A stretch of 64,000 nucleotides of DNA from Prunus persica (Eukaryota; Streptophyta; Magnoliopsida; Rosales; Rosaceae). The stretch spans positions 20,948,442-21,012,441 of the forward strand of contig NC_034016.1 in NCBI RefSeq assembly GCF_000346465.2, given 5' to 3'. Shown here in pieces: positions 9,823-20,342 of this stretch. Numbering within the stretch: the first letter of the stretch is position 1; each line of letters starts with the position of its first letter. The position numbers and the translations under genes are program-made. Under the pieces are notes generated by a model. That model did no database searches and was not told the origin of the DNA. It saw nothing but the letters and a program-made list of their open reading frames with translations.

Positions 9823-12192
9823 TCAACACACACCTACCCAATTCTTAAACGCTAAAGCTGCTTCTCTCTTTTTAAGCTGGGATTCTGTCTGGAATTTGGG
9901 AGCCTTGCCCTTGTAACTTGTTCTATGGTACTTCAAGAAGAGTGTTCGGTACTTGTACTTATCGATGAACATTTTCCCTTTCTCCATAATTTCCACCACT
10001 TCATTTGCTCGACTGAAGAATCCGCCCCTCACGAACGTGTAAAGAACAGAATCCAGGAGTTCCTGATCAAATTTCATTGAGGTGGCAGAAGCAATAGACT
10101 TCATCTCCCCCCAAAGCTCCGTCACCTCTATATATTTTCCTCCTATAGCAGCATAGCCAGTGACCATAGAATGGAAAGTTTGAGCATTCGGGGCATGCCC
10201 CAAACTTCTCATCTTCGTCAGAGCTTTCTCTGCATCCTGCATCAATCTCTTCTTGCAGAAAAAATGGATTATGCTGTTCCAGTCGTGAACCCCGGAATCC
10301 ATTGTCTGTCCTTCCTTGATTTCCTGCAAGAGCTTTGCCATCAACCTAGGTTCACCACCTCCTCTTGCACATTCGTTTACCAACCTTTCGAACTCCTGAT
10401 GACCAGCTCTTGGTATCTTCGCCTCTTTCATCTCTTGGTACAAATGGAGGGCCCCCTGTGTATCATTTTGAAGCACCCTGGATTGGATCAATGCCTCATA
10501 AGAGCTTGAGTCTAGCTGGATCCCTCCCTTACGAGCATCTCTTAAAAGCGATGCTGCGTTTCCTGCTTGGTTTGCTTCACAATATGCTTTTAGAAGAGAG
10601 GAGTATACCGAAGAACCAGTTCTTACACCAGCCAAGCACATCTCATCAAGAAGGTCATGTGCTTTATCTAACCATCCGAGTGATATGCATGAATTAATGA
10701 CATGAACCAAGGCAGAATCATCATTGGAAGCTGGGGAATCTTCTTTACCTGCCTTTATAAGAAACTCTGCCAAATCCTTGGTCTTGTCCGCTTCTAGAAA
10801 GGCCTTGACTAATTTCACAAATATTTTTTCAGTTGGCTGGAGGATACCGCGGTCTGTTGTTATCAATTCAACTTGGCTCTGCAACTTAGCTAACACTACA
10901 CCAAGCACTTCCTTTGCCTCAGCCTCAAGTCTCAAGAAATTTCTATCCATAGAAAACTCTTCATAAGATATTAAGGGGCTACTAATATGACCATATGATT
11001 CTCCAGAGCTTGTACTTTTCCTGGATTGAAAACCCGATCCAAGAGGGGACTTATTTCCCCTTCCAGCAGCATCGAATACCAGTGTTGCTAATGCAAGAGA
11101 ATTTCTTGCTTCTTTCGCTTTCCGTAGCATTTCCAAGACCATGTTGGATGCAGCATCTAGATCCCTGAATTTCAAATGGCATGTCAGCAAGCAATTGTAG
11201 AACTGCCGGAACTGAATATCACTTAGGTTAGGGGATTCATCGATGTATCTTTGAAGTTTCCTAAGCTCATCTCTTCGTCCATTTCTCTCATATATTTGTG
11301 CCATTAATATCAATAAGTTAGCATCAGTTTTGACACCAACTCGAGGCATCATGTCAAGGAGCTGCTCTGCTTTCCTAGTTGTCCCAAACATGAGACAGCC
11401 AGCCAAAGCAATGTTGAAAGCAGTAGTATTCGGTTTCATAGCAATCAAAGGTGCGTTAGACTTCTTACGCGGGTCGATCCTATTATCTTGGAACAAGTAA
11501 CCAATCTCAATTATCAACTCAGCAGCAAGGTAAGCCCCTTGAGCTGTTTGAGACATGTGAGCCAAGATAGCAGACCAGGCAGCAACAGGCGGAAACTGTT
11601 CCATTTCTACCATCTTTCTCAAAACAGTCGACGCAGAAATGGGTAATCCAGCTTTGGCAAGACCCAAAGAGAGATAAATCAGTGTCTCCTTCTCTAACAA
11701 GTTCTGTCTGCTTTTCTCAATAGCCTGTTCTACCAACCCATAAGCCCTCTCAAGCCACTGAACATCAAAGCTTTCTACAAAACTTGTTAAGAGCTTATTG
11801 ACAACAGATTTCCTAAGAAACCCTTCCATCTGCATATGCTGCTCATGCAACTTCCATGCATCATTTAGTCTGTGCTCATCAATTGCACTTTGTATCTCCA
11901 TAGTTAATTTAGCCGGGTCACGAGCCTGGACCAAGATTGTTCCCGCCACAGTTGAAAAGAAGTTTACTTGAAGTGTAAAGTGATCTCGAAATCTCAAAAT
12001 AGCATTTTGTACATTTGAGTTGGCCAAAGAAGAAGAGCCAACGAACCCAGAAATAGGCCCGGCATTTGAATAAGCTCGAAGCTGGGATTCAGAGGCCCGA
12101 GCTATGCTATAACTAGCATCAGCAAGTGCAAGATATAAAACAGAAGGGCAAACTGAAGCTGTCCGATGGTTGAATTTCCTCATATGAAGCAT
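9823..12192 (-). CDS. Pentatricopeptide repeat protein, At1g03100-like
   Basis: Single-exon minus-strand frame. The first ATG is at 12192 and gives 789 residues; the 47 codons upstream start only at a TTG and were left out. The protein is rich in degenerate helical PPR units, for example AFNIALAGCLMFGTTRKAEQ, VYSSLLKAYCEANQAGNAAS and SYEALIQSRVLQNDTQGALH, each followed by a second helix. The N-terminus is Arg/Ser-containing and compatible with an organelle presequence. From memory, length and wording resemble Arabidopsis At1g03100, annotated as a mitochondrial P-class PPR protein. P-class proteins bind organellar RNA and act in processing or stability; the target here is unknown. The region just upstream (about 12280-12530) is repeated near uL24 and near the defensin-like gene. 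Confidence 0.88.
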   Translation of the reverse strand: MLHMRKFNHRTASVCPSVLYLALADASYSIARASESQLRAYSNAGPISGFVGSSSLANSNVQNAILRFRDHFTLQVNFFSTVAGTILVQARDPAKLTMEIQSAIDEHRLNDAWKLHEQHMQMEGFLRKSVVNKLLTSFVESFDVQWLERAYGLVEQAIEKSRQNLLEKETLIYLSLGLAKAGLPISASTVLRKMVEMEQFPPVAAWSAILAHMSQTAQGAYLAAELIIEIGYLFQDNRIDPRKKSNAPLIAMKPNTTAFNIALAGCLMFGTTRKAEQLLDMMPRVGVKTDANLLILMAQIYERNGRRDELRKLQRYIDESPNLSDIQFRQFYNCLLTCHLKFRDLDAASNMVLEMLRKAKEARNSLALATLVFDAAGRGNKSPLGSGFQSRKSTSSGESYGHISSPLISYEEFSMDRNFLRLEAEAKEVLGVVLAKLQSQVELITTDRGILQPTEKIFVKLVKAFLEADKTKDLAEFLIKAGKEDSPASNDDSALVHVINSCISLGWLDKAHDLLDEMCLAGVRTGSSVYSSLLKAYCEANQAGNAASLLRDARKGGIQLDSSSYEALIQSRVLQNDTQGALHLYQEMKEAKIPRAGHQEFERLVNECARGGGEPRLMAKLLQEIKEGQTMDSGVHDWNSIIHFFCKKRLMQDAEKALTKMRSLGHAPNAQTFHSMVTGYAAIGGKYIEVTELWGEMKSIASATSMKFDQELLDSVLYTFVRGGFFSRANEVVEIMEKGKMFIDKYKYRTLFLKYHRTSYKGKAPKFQTESQLKKREAALAFKNWVGVC

Positions 12193-12278
12193 CTTATCCA
12201 GGCAGAAACATTTACCAATCAACTCACTACAAACAAAAACACCCTTCAATTTTTCTTGAAAGATACATTTTTTATAAC

Positions 12279-12530
12279 ACAGCGCCGAATTCCAAGTACA
12301 GAAGCAAGTAACCGAAGGCTTGTAATCGGCCAATATCGTTGAAGCATTTTATCAAGCAGCTGATAATCAAACTGAGGTTGCAAGGAGAAGTGCGGTTTAT
12401 TGGACGTGCAAGGATAAGCTCAAGTACGCGAAAAGTGGAAATACTTACTGTTAATTTGGCGTTGGTATGTCCGCCAAGTTCGATAGGAAGATGAAATGCA
12501 AATGTGCAGAAGAAGAAGTTGAAATTCAAA
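12279..12530. repeat. Leader-region duplication, copy 1 (PPR)
   Basis: The string from gaattccaagtacagaag through ttttatcaagcagctgataa to the ccgccaag region recurs at about 17825-18100 and, in part, at about 19328-19480. This copy covers the 5' leader of the PPR gene. All copies have the same orientation on the plus strand. Confidence 0.75.
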
Positions 12531-13577
12531 AGGGAAGAGGAATTGAGTGAAGGGAAGAGGGAAAGAGGCGGGTCGGTTTTGAGGAGAAGGATACCGTTGG
12601 GGCTATTCATGGACAGGTGGGCTGCTTTGACAAATATCATAGGGCCCATTTTAATTTTATTTTTTTAGAAAAGGGTCCATTTTTATTAATAGAATTCTCT
12701 TGTGTCATTTTTTTTGTCAAAGTCAGGAAAGAATATGAGGTTTTCTCACATACACATTGTCAAGATGCGATGTGATTGATAATGTGATTTCAAACTTGAG
12801 ACAACTGGTCTGCAATTCAAAGTCATTTTTCATTGAACTAAACCCCATCAGCTAATTCTTTTGTATAATTAAGTTTTCTTTTTCTCTTGTTTATAATTGG
12901 TTTAGAGAAAGAAAAAAAAAAGTCTTGAGAAACCTAATTTTCTCTTTAGAGACATGGGTTAAGATGATAGTTGATCATGACAATGAGCTTGTGAAAGTTG
13001 CACAATTGCATTAAAAAAAAAAAATCTACTTTTCTTTTTTTTAAGCCATTGAAATACAATAATAAACCTTTTTTTTTTTTCCTTTTCTTGGGTGGGTGAG
13101 CCAAGCAGGAGTTTGCCGATTAAAAAAAAACCAAGCGGGGCAGATATAATTATGCAGAAATCCAAATTTGTTGTGACCAACGTGACTTGGACATCTTATT
13201 GTGAACAAATTCTATTTCACATTGACTGATATGTCTGCAAGTCTTATTGCAAAGTCATACTCAAATCCATGAAATTTTGTTTCAACAGGACTTAGAAAAA
13301 TATGTACGATTCTTTTCATGTTTGTGAAAAGAAACTTTCAAGCAAAAGCAAAACATACAACATGCTGTTAACTTAGCAGAAAGTCTCTCTCTTTATTTAA
13401 GGTTACAACCCAAAATTTACATTGGTAGACACTCTTACACATTCTCACCTTACCAGCAGGTTAATATATACAATATTATCTCAGAACCACAAAACTGCAG
13501 CAGCCTCTACTTAGGGCTTAACAAAAACCTCTACTTAGAAAGAAGAACTTCAAAGCCCCTCCAACTTCCCCCTTTTT
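12531..13577. other. Intergenic between PPR promoter and vicilin 3' end
   Basis: 12531-12660 is the probable upstream region of the PPR gene. The rest is AT-rich with poly(A/T) tracts near 13010-13080. The part near 13400-13577 is probably vicilin 3' UTR. I see no gene. Confidence 0.45.
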
Positions 13578-15402
13578 TCATGCAAAAGCACGTCCATGTT
13601 CAGGCTGTTCATTTGGTCCCTCAAAGAAGAACTCATCGTCTTGGTTATTGAAGATGCGATCCACTTCTCTTGCAGGCACATTGAAAGCCAGCTGTTTGGC
13701 TTCCCTGTCAAACTGGCTCACCACATTCTTCTTCCCTACCAGAGGGACCCTGATGTTGTCATGAGCATTGACCTCAAAACAGATGATTTGCAGGTTGCTA
13801 TTCCTCGAGGCTATGGCTGTCATTGGGTGACCAGCTGGTGCAACAAAAACCGCCCCACGCCTCAAGTTTCCGCTTATTTTCTGGTACCTTGGGCTGCTCT
13901 TCCGTCTCTGCTGCGGCTGCGGCTGCGGCTGCGGCTCTTGTCTTCCGGTTGAGCTAACATGAGGACATGCCATCTCAAAGTAGCCTTCTCCATCTAGCAC
14001 AAAAGAGATCTTTGTGGCTCTCGAGTTGAAGTATGGGCCCACCATAGCCCCCTATTACAAAACAAACATACAATTCATTGAGCTATTGATTTCTTATAAC
14101 TGTTGAATCGAATTGGGCTGAGAGAAATTTGAGTTGGGTTGTTTACTTGGGTTATGTTGGCGAAGGAGACGAGGAGGTCGAGGTCTTGAAGCTGCTTGAA
14201 GTCGTTGAAATCTGCTTCAAAGAGACGGCCAAATTTGTTTGCTTGGGAGGGATGCTTGCTGAAAAGATTGAATGCATCACTTGATGATTGTCCACCATGG
14301 AAAGGCCAGAAGCCTTCGCTTCCACCTTGGCCGTGCTGTTGGCTCAGTTTCTTAATTTGTTCTTTGGAGGCCCTGGTTATGCTGCCCTGCCTCTGCTGCC
14401 CAAATAACCTCTCCAGCTTATTTATCTCCGTCTGTTTGATTACAGTAAATCAAAATCATTAGCACAACAAATATGATTAATTTACCAAATTAAAGAAAAA
14501 GCAAAATACTTTGTACCTTTAAAGCGGCTTGAAGTACTTGTGGGCTGAATGCTTTGAAAAACGATTCTGGGTTTTCACCACCAGCGGCATAAAATGCCTC
14601 GTACTCACCAGGAACAGAGACTGGCTTCATGAAATTGACAATGAAGAGCTTTTCATTCTCATCTCTGTTGACCATATAAACAGGGGTACCTGCTGGAATT
14701 CTAAAGAGATCTCCATGTTCAAGATTATGGGTCTCTCTCTTCTCTCCCCTAACTATGGTAACGGCTGGTCGACCTTAATTCACATAAAAATACAAAATTA
14801 ATCAAAGATAATAACAAAAACAGTTGATTAATTAAGACCCAAATTTTTATATAGAGAACAATTATCAAACAGGTAAGCTACTTACCCTGGAAAACAAAGA
14901 GAACAGTATCAGCATCAAAATGGCATGGAGCTACAAATGCGTGTGGCTTAGTGACAAGAAACCCAATTCGATAATTCTCAATGGCGCGCAAAAGATCTGA
15001 CCTTTCAGTGAATTTCTGAAGAAGCTGAAATCTGCCTTCCTCTGTTTGAACTCTGGTCTCAAAATGCTCATCTTCGAAGAAGTAAGGATTTTGGTCTTGT
15101 TGTTGTCGACCCTGAAACTCCTCCTCCTCCTCTTGCGCACGTCCGGTCTCTGGTATTGGATAAAAGCTTCCTCCTCCTTCTGATTTCCTTCTGTGTTTCT
15201 CTTCCTCCCTCTTCTGCTTGATGTATTTGTCACACCCTTGCTCACACTGTTCCCTCTGTTTTGAATCAAACCCTTGCTGGTGTTCGCACTGGTGCCTGCA
15301 CTGCTTCAACTCTGGGTCTTGCGTAGCCGAAGCTACATATACACTCAGAAACAGAACAGACAAGAGCAAGGCAACCAAAAGAAGCTTACTTTTCAACGCC
15401 AT
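13578..15402 (-). CDS. Vicilin-like 7S globulin seed storage protein
   Basis: Four exons on the minus strand: 15402-14886, 14773-14517, 14431-14147, 14051-13578. All have GT-AG introns and the joined frame encodes 510 residues. A signal peptide (MALKSKLLLVALLLSVLFL) is followed by a Cys-rich stretch with two CxxxC pairs (CRHQC, CEQGC) and a charged Arg/Glu region, as in vicilins that release antimicrobial hairpin peptides. Two cupin domains follow. The first starts at FEDEHFETRVQTEEGRF and carries the PHAFVAPCHFDADTVLFV strand; the second includes GPYFNSRATKISFVLDGEGY and AGHPMTAIAS. A Gln-Pro run (QPQPQPQPQQ) interrupts the second cupin. Family role: trimeric nutrient reserve of seeds stored in protein vacuoles; many homologues are food allergens. 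The start was chosen at the ATG that opens the signal peptide. Intact and probably functional. Confidence 0.93.
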
Positions 15403-15508
15403 GGCTTTGTGCTTCAGATTTTCCTTGATTTCTTGATGAAGGTGGTGAATGCAGGGGAGCCCTATAAAAAGGAAGAGATCATGGAGATAAGGGAAGAAGG
15501 CTCGAGGG

Positions 15509-15676
15509 CATGCATGGCGACGAGTGTCCAGTTTACGTGTCAAATGTTTAAAGTAGTTTCGAAGCACTGATCATGTAGGCTTGTCATTAAATGGGAACGA
15601 CAAAAGGGTTGGGGGCGTTTGGAGTTTTGATCTGCTTGCATTTGGGTCTGTGTAGAAAAGTCACCGTGTCCACGTG
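15509..15676. promoter_or_regulatory. RY and G-box sites upstream of the vicilin
   Basis: The palindromic RY element CATGCATG lies at 15509-15516, about 110 bp above the vicilin ATG. An ACGTG core occurs near 15535 and a G-box CACGTG at 15671-15676. RY plus ACGT cores is the known arrangement for ABI3/FUS3 and bZIP control of seed storage genes. Occupancy is inferred. Confidence 0.55.
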
Positions 15677-16036
15677 ATTCACATGGCAGTGGCATGTACG
15701 GACATATAAACGCTTGCAAACAATTTTTTGTTGACTTATCACTGCGTTTTTTATTTTATTTTATTTTGGTCAGACTTCCAGATGATATACATAGAGAATT
15801 GTGGTAGACATGCAAAATGGTTCAAAGTTATGAACTCTCTCTCAAATTTAAACAAGGAAACAAAGATAATTAAGTAAATTGATGATCTTGAACCTAAGAA
15901 ATAAATAACAAAAACAGAGCACATGTTTGGTACAAGAAATTCTTAATCATTTTGGCAAACATATGAGAACTAATATGCTCCCATTTTTTCTGCAACAGCT
16001 TCCATCTGACATAGAATGAGTGGAAAATTAACTCTC

Positions 16037-17414
16037 TCAAAGTTCAGCCATGCCCTTCCCTGTTTTGGCATCATAAGTCTTCTCCAACGCAACATTCATA
16101 GGAGTGTCCTTTGGACCAGCTGCAACCAAAGTTTATGATGAAAATTATCAGCAGTAGTTATGGCAAACAGAGATTATCCTATTTTATTTTTGCCCTTTTA
16201 CAAGAACCAACAAGAAAGTTATAGTTTTCGGGACTTGAGATAAGTACCAACAGTAGGTCTTGGAGTGGTTCTTATCTTCAAGATCTCAGGACGAGGGATT
16301 ATAGATCCCGATGCCCCTATTCCTCTAGATACTCGAACTTTTGTTCCATCCTCGAGATATCTTACACCAACTTTACAAGCCCTCCTGCACAAGTAAAACA
16401 AAGAGCAAAACACCAAGGTGTGTCAAAACACAATGTTAAGAGTGCATGCCTGCCTACCCTTTCACAGGATCAACAAAGAACAAAATACTAACGATTTTAA
16501 AAACATAATGTTAAGAGTACATCCATACCCTGTCACTGGATCAACAACTTGCACATTTGAGGCATGAAGAGGGGCTTCGACAGTAAATATCCCACCTTCA
16601 TGGCCTTGGCCTTGCTTGATATGTTTCTTTACCTGCAAAGACAAAGTACTTGTTCAGCGGCAAACAAAATCCATATAATTCGTAGGAATAGCCAAAAACC
16701 TTGAACATTGAAATTATAAGGATCAAATAGATCAAAGTTTTTCATGTAGTTTACAGAACATCATATATTACATGGTTCTTGCTTGGATGGTATCCCTTCA
16801 GCCCTTAGTGTAAAGGTCTTGCATTTGAAGTTCAAACCCATGGATTTTTCCAACAAGACGGAACTCCTTACATATACATTGCACAAGATAGAGAATTTCA
16901 TAAATAATATGAACATTAGAAGAGCTTCAACCATTAGAGATGTTTTTATAGATAATCAAACTGTTTACAGACTATCAACAAGCCCAAAAACATGATTTAT
17001 AATATATTATAGAATATCAACAATATCAATCTGATTTGAGTGGCCAAAGGATTCTTAACAAGTTTTCTCAGAAAAAAAAATTGATATAATAAACAGCTCA
17101 AGAAATTGTAAGACAAAAACAGATCAAAGGAGTAGTGTACCAATAATAAGGCTAGATTGATACCAGATTTTTTCCTTCCACAATAACACGATTCTGAGAG
17201 CGAATGACTCGCTTGATAATACCTGTATCACCCTTGTCTTTGCCCCTTATTATCATCACCTGCAAATGAGATTGGAAAATAGTTCACTTATATATATATA
17301 TAGATACAGAAAAAGGCAAAGAGGCAAAGAGCAAATGATCTTCATCGTCCTCACATTATCTCCTCTGAGAACCTTCCAGTGCCTAATCAGTTTCTCAGCC
17401 GCTTTCCAACCCAT
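16037..17414 (-). CDS. Organellar ribosomal protein uL24 (KOW domain)
   Basis: Five coding exons on the minus strand: 17414-17355, 17259-17164, 16632-16529, 16384-16248, 16119-16037. They total exactly 159 codons plus stop. The start MGWKAAEKLIRHWKVLRGDN leads into the KOW motif (VMIIRGKDKGDTGIIKRV), then QNRVIVEGKNLVKKH and HASNVQVVDPVTGRACKVGV, as in bacterial L24. It ends in KTYDAKTGKGMAEL. uL24 binds 23S-type rRNA early in large-subunit assembly. The length and the short N-terminus match what I recall of the Arabidopsis mitochondrial form At5g23535, so mitochondrial location is likely but inferred. Upstream sequence (17825-18100) repeats the PPR leader region. The gene looks intact. Confidence 0.92.
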
Positions 17415-17824
17415 TTCTATCAAATACAGATATCTGCAGAAGCCATGCACAAATATTAAAACCAAAAGATGTGGTATTTCAATGTTTGATCAGCATCACA
17501 CTTACTTCAAATCTCAAAGCATAAGAACAAGCAATCAAGTACTAATAAGCATCAGACTCGCATCAAATATCATCATGAGAAAAAAGCACAAGCATTTGCT
17601 TGCTTTTCACTTCTGTAACACCACCATTTCCTTATTTCAATAACTGTGCATCGAACATAAGATGACCTTCAAAGATTCACATTTTCATTTCGGTTCCAGG
17701 GTCAATCTAGATTTTGGGTTTTTTGCCTATTAACGTAAAATCTATAAAACCACAGCTATTTTATACTTGTGATAACAAAACCACACTTCAAATTTTCATG
17801 ATGGATATAATTGTTCATGACAAA

Positions 17825-18100
17825 AAAACGTCGCATTCCAAGTAAAGAAAAAAGGAAGCCGAAACCAAATGCGCTCTAACTAGTCAATATCTTTGAGACA
17901 TTTTATCAAGCATTTGATAGTCATACTATTCTTAACAGGAAATAAACAGGAAAAGTAGGTGCAAATACGCGAGCAAGAATAAGCTTGAACCTCAAGTAAA
18001 GTAAAAGTCGAAATGCCTACTGTTAACTTTGAGTCCGTACGGGCTGTGAAGTTCGCCAAGAAGAGCTAGGCAGAAGAAGAAGACGAAGTTCAGAGTTTTC
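17825..18100. repeat. Leader-region duplication, copy 2 (uL24)
   Basis: Shared landmarks with copy 1 are attccaagtaaagaa, attttatcaagcatttgata, acgcgagcaagaataagctt, tactgttaa and gttcgccaag, in the same order and spacing. It lies 400-700 bp above the uL24 start codon and probably belongs to its 5' leader or promoter. Confidence 0.75.
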
Positions 18101-18291
18101 AGAGGTTTTAGAGGAGGGGAGGTGAGCCAAAGAAGACAACGATTTCTGTGGGCTTGAAGTTGGGCCCAACTCGATTCCTTCGGGCCAAATTCTTAGAAAG
18201 GAAAACATTTGGGACAAATAATTTTGATACGGTGTCGTTTCCTCTCTTTTTGGCAAGCATTTGGTGTGGGATTGTGCAACAATAACTATTG

Positions 18292-18352
18292 AGACATTGC
18301 TTGAGAGGGTTTGTTCTTCAGATACTTATTTCTATGTACGTGGAGCAATTGT
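18292..18352. repeat. 60-bp direct repeat, left copy
   Basis: The stretch containing ttgagagggtttg and cagatacttatttctatgta recurs at 19046-19104 with a 3-bp gap and a few substitutions. It flanks the TIR element at 18561-18962, together with a second short duplication (cctacccacaattcaa at about 18364 and about 18531). Confidence 0.75.
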
Positions 18353-18560
18353 CCCTTTAAACCTACCCACAATTCAACCCTATAAAAACAATCCCATGAA
18401 AAAATGACAATGACAAGTCCAAGTTCTTAAAAACTACAAAGTTGAAACTATAAGGACCAAAATGGTAAAACCGACAAACTATAAGGATCAAAAGTTAATG
18501 TCTGCCTTGATTAATTAAACCTACCCACATTTCAAACCTATAAATACAATCCCATGACAA

Positions 18561-18962
18561 CAGAGAGCTTCCATTGAGGGATCCCTCAAATAAGCTTATT
18601 TGAGGGACACCCCTTGTAGGCCCCACTCCGGATTGTATTTCACTAATCCAAACCGTCTATTTTGTAGATACTCATTCAAAGATCATCTCTACAAAAAATC
18701 ACTTGAATCCGATATCATGTGACCACTCAATTGAGTTATTGAAATTTTAGTACTTTTCTTAAAGCACCGTGTTCATTGATTTTGTAAGACACAATTGGAT
18801 GTCGAAACGGTTTCCGATTTGTCTAATTTTTTGTAAGGATGATCTATGAATGAATACCTAAAAAATAGATGGTTTGGATTATTGGGAAAAGAATTGTAGG
18901 GTACCCTAAAGGGCGTCCCTCAAATAAAATTATTTGAGGGATCCCTCAATAGAAGGGGACTG
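18561..18962. mobile_element. 402-bp TIR element with nested palindromic ends
   Basis: The element is bounded by the 10-bp direct repeat CCCATGACAA (18551-18560 and 18963-18972), read as a target site duplication. Its ends are inverted repeats of about 50 bp starting with CAG. Each end contains the perfect palindrome TTGAGGGATCCCTCAA (18574-18589 and the mirrored site ending at 18949). The left end overlaps a second perfect 26-bp palindrome at 18582-18607. There is no coding capacity. A duplication of 9-11 bp with long TIRs suggests Mutator-like origin, but the family is not certain. A diverged copy lies at 50842-51159. Confidence 0.7.
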
Positions 18963-19045
18963 CCCATGACAAAATCTAAATATATATATTTTTTCAAATA
19001 TCTCCACCCAAATGGAGTCATATGATATCCACCATTAACAATTAA

Positions 19046-19104
19046 GATGTTGTTTGAGAGGGTTTGCTCAGATACTTATTTCTATGTATGTGGAGCAATG
19101 CCTA
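19046..19104. repeat. 60-bp direct repeat, right copy
   Basis: This is the partner of 18292-18352. The pair, about 750 bp apart and in the same orientation, records a local duplication. It is too short and featureless to be a pair of LTRs. Confidence 0.7.
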
Positions 19105-19327
19105 AGAGCATTCACGATAGGTTCCTTAAATCACATTCTTAGACAAATTTTAGGGAGGAATTAGAAAAATACAACTTCAATCATGCTCTCTGTCTACCTC
19201 CTAAAGTAAGGAGACCTCTAATAGCTCATAATAATTATCTATAATAAGGATCCAAAAAAATATATATGTTTTTTTTTTCACAATATAAGCAATGAATGTG
19301 TTTCATATATGCAGTGTGGCATTTCAA

Positions 19328-19480
19328 AACCGAACGTCGCATGCCAAGTAAAGAAGCAAGGACCATAAATGACCAAATGCGTTCAAATTCGTCATTGATA
19401 CATTTCATCAAGCAGTTGATAATCACACTAATCTCTACAGAAAATTAACAATATAAAAGTAGGTGCTACAAAACGGCCAA
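19328..19480. repeat. Leader-region duplication, copy 3
   Basis: Landmarks are cgtcgcatgccaagtaaaga, ccaaatgcg, atttcatcaagcagttgata and agtaggtgc. It matches copy 2 more closely than copy 1 in its first 60 bp. It sits about 50 bp upstream of the degenerate defensin-like copy. Confidence 0.7.
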
Positions 19481-19529
19481 GGACGTGTAAGATTTTTGCT
19501 TCTCCAAAACAGTAATTGTAAAGTTAAAA

Positions 19530-19650
19530 TGGCAAAAGCGCTGATCGTTGTGGTATTATTTGCTACAGATGTGTAGCTACTAATATAACGGGAATGAGAC
19601 CCATGGACGTTAACAATAGCAACTTGCAATCAGATTTGACGTGCACAACA
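19530..19650 (+). pseudogene. Degenerate upstream copy of the defensin-like gene
   Basis: An ATG at 19530 opens a hydrophobic, signal-like peptide (MAKALIVVVLFATDV) that ends at TAG. The following DNA resembles the start of the mature region of the intact frame downstream. The string gctactaat...ggaatgagaccc...tgcaatcagat...tgcac parallels gctactaat...ggtatgggaccc...tgcaatcagat...tgt at 19743-19822. The copy lacks the remaining cysteines. It looks like a truncated tandem duplicate. Confidence 0.5.
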
Positions 19651-19946
19651 CCAGCGGAAGAACAAAAGTGCTCGGAATATTTAAACTGTCGCTTGTATTA
19701 AGAAAATCACAATGTCTTACAATCGTGATTGTCATTTGTGCAGCTACTAATGCGATGGGTATGGGACCCTCGATTACTCCTAATTTCGTTTGCAGACAGG
19801 TGCAATCAGATATCCCATGTGATTCAATTGAGCACGCCAAACAGTGCTACGCAAGATGTGTGTCCAAAGATCCCGAAAACAACCCACATTGCGTAACAGC
19901 CCCGGGCACCAATGTATCATTTTGTACATGCACAGTTCCTTGTTAG
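19641..19946 (+). CDS. Defensin-like cysteine-rich secreted peptide
   Basis: Open frame of 101 residues. A hydrophobic segment (CLTIVIVICAATNA) could be a signal core. The mature part has eight cysteines in the order C-x8-C-x8-C-x3-C-x10-C-x10-C-x-C-x3-C. The CxxxC and CxC pair is the signature of the cysteine-stabilised alpha-beta fold of plant defensin-like (DEFL) peptides. DEFLs act in defence or in reproductive signalling; the role here is unknown. The first ATG gives about 27 unusual residues before the hydrophobic core, so the true start or a first exon may differ. A degenerate duplicate lies immediately upstream. The gene may itself be losing function at its 5' end. Confidence 0.55.
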   Translation: MHNTSGRTKVLGIFKLSLVLRKSQCLTIVIVICAATNAMGMGPSITPNFVCRQVQSDIPCDSIEHAKQCYARCVSKDPENNPHCVTAPGTNVSFCTCTVPC

Positions 19947-20342
19947 ATGTTCTTGTTCCCACTTCATTTGCATGTCTCTTCTTGGAATATCAATAAGAAT
20001 GAAATAAAATGTTTTTTTTCGTAATATAAGCAAATATCCATCATTCATTCTATTTCTTTTTTGATACAAGCAATAATTTATTTTGAATTAATCTAAACTA
20101 CGGGGAGGGGGATTCATCTCGCAATATTGTTTTCATCAAAGTGAATTAAGATTGCGGAGTTTTGTGTTGAAGAAAATAAAAAACGATTTATTACATCTTG
20201 CGAATTAATACACTATTCATGGATGAAAAACTCCTCCACAAATTAATACATTATCAGTAGAATGAAAGCTCGTTAATTAATTTATTGCATATTGCTCTTC
20301 CTCTGTGGTTGTAAGTGCTTGCTCCTTGTCTATTCAACAAGC
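19947..20342. other. Short intergenic region
   Basis: 3' flanks of the defensin-like gene and of the minus-strand Ole e 6-like gene. No other feature is seen. Confidence 0.5.

Noticed and set aside
10171..10966. Several plus-strand frames inside the PPR gene
   Set aside because: They are antisense shadows of the long PPR frame.
18292..19104. Pair of 60-bp direct repeats read as LTRs of a small retroelement
   Set aside because: They are too short, lack TG...CA ends, primer-binding and polypurine sites, and enclose a TIR element with its own target duplication.
19106..19224. Another Harbinger-like MITE starting GAGCATTCACG
   Set aside because: The putative inverted ends match poorly and the TAA duplication is not present on the right side.
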